DNA of 64,000 nt from the NCBI RefSeq assembly GCF_023016155.1, contig NZ_JALKBG010000003.1, positions 496,001 to 560,000 of the forward strand. Reading direction: 5' to 3'. Shown one piece after another: positions 63,924-64,000 of the stretch. The first letter of the stretch is position 1. Every line of letters starts with the position of its first letter. The notes beneath the pieces are model-generated. The model was not told the DNA's origin, ran no database searches, and saw only the letters and a program-made list of their open reading frames with translations. Origin of the DNA: Aliiroseovarius sp. F20344 (lineage in GTDB: Bacteria; Pseudomonadota; Alphaproteobacteria; Rhodobacterales; Rhodobacteraceae). Made by a program: the position numbers and the translations under genes.

Positions 63924-64000
63924 TCAATCCTCGAAGCAGTCTGAGCGCCCATCCGCGCGGATCGTAGCCGCCCCTTCGACGATGGATTGGGCGCGTTTTC
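63924..64000 (-). CDS. C-terminal fragment of an unidentified gene, cut by the window edge
   Basis: On the minus strand a frame enters from the right edge and ends at TGA (63924-63926), giving the last residues KRAQSIVEGAATIRADG followed by RSDCFED. Codon use fits the neighbours and a ribosome-free gap to the gst gene follows. Only about 24 residues are visible, too few to name a family. Confidence 0.45.
   Translation of the reverse strand, partial: KRAQSIVEGAATIRADGRSDCFED

Noticed and set aside
1-64000. CRISPR arrays, insertion sequences, prophage or integrative element borders
   Set aside because: No repeat-spacer pattern, transposase, integrase or phage structural gene is present, and neither tRNA gene is followed by an integrase or a duplicated tRNA end.

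Overview
The window is a stretch of chromosome from an alphaproteobacterium, most likely a member of the Roseobacter group of Rhodobacteraceae. The evidence is the redox regulator locus regB / senC-regA, the petP-petR regulator pair, a complete petABC (cytochrome bc1) operon, alphaproteobacterial addAB, the hemD-mitofilin-hemY cluster and the HDAC-xseB-ispA-dxs operon. Coding density is high, many genes overlap by 1-4 bases, and I see no rRNA, insertion sequence, prophage or CRISPR array. Two tRNA genes are present: Thr(CGT) and Lys(TTT). The first gene (RNA methyltransferase) and the last gene (63924 onward, minus strand) are cut by the window edges.

Layout. 1-3.1 kb: RNA m5U methyltransferase fragment, a lipoprotein L,D-transpeptidase, a CAP-domain lipoprotein and a Tat-exported L,D-transpeptidase. 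3.1-12 kb, minus strand: a long tsaE-amgK-murU-addB-addA-trxA run linking tRNA t6A synthesis, peptidoglycan sugar recycling and recombination. 12-17.9 kb: a PAS protein without a kinase module, regB, and divergent senC-regA-lipoprotein, then GNAT and HD-domain genes. 18-24 kb: ahcY, an extensin-like protein, a small OM beta-barrel, trpB, a BON-LysM protein, DUF2853, an apparent small RNA locus and DUF1761. 24-30.3 kb: EVE protein-yciI-gpsA-tsaD on minus and hemD-mitofilin-hemY on plus. 30.3-34.7 kb: puuD, tRNA-Thr, an uncharacterised divergent envelope cluster (PilP-like protein against three lipoproteins) and tRNA-Lys. 34.8-41.5 kb: dapF-mtaB-paiB-like genes, a small protein whose ribosome binding site lies in a hairpin, a GST, and petABC. 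41.6-50.4 kb: a secreted SRPBCC protein, the TPP-riboswitch-controlled thiBPQ operon, a DMT exporter, aroC, a CcdA/Tat-thioredoxin pair, a second DMT exporter and HU. 50.6-64 kb: ade-amn purine operon, an SDR enzyme, HDAC-xseB-ispA-dxs, an FG-GAP-like secreted protein, petP-petR, ilvE, a small anchored protein, GST-queG and the edge fragment.

Themes that tie the genes together are respiratory redox control (RegBA, SenC, PetPR, PetABC), tRNA A37 modification (TsaD, TsaE, MtaB) plus queuosine (QueG), purine salvage and breakdown (Amn, Ade, PuuD), and cell-wall remodelling and recycling (two L,D-transpeptidases, AmgK, MurU, DapF, LysM protein). Most of the window is conserved core genome. The parts I could not explain by known genes are the lipoprotein trio at 33.3-34.5 kb, the hairpin-rich non-coding locus at 23.4-23.5 kb, the hairpin over the ribosome binding site at 37.6 kb and the kinase-less PAS protein beside regB.
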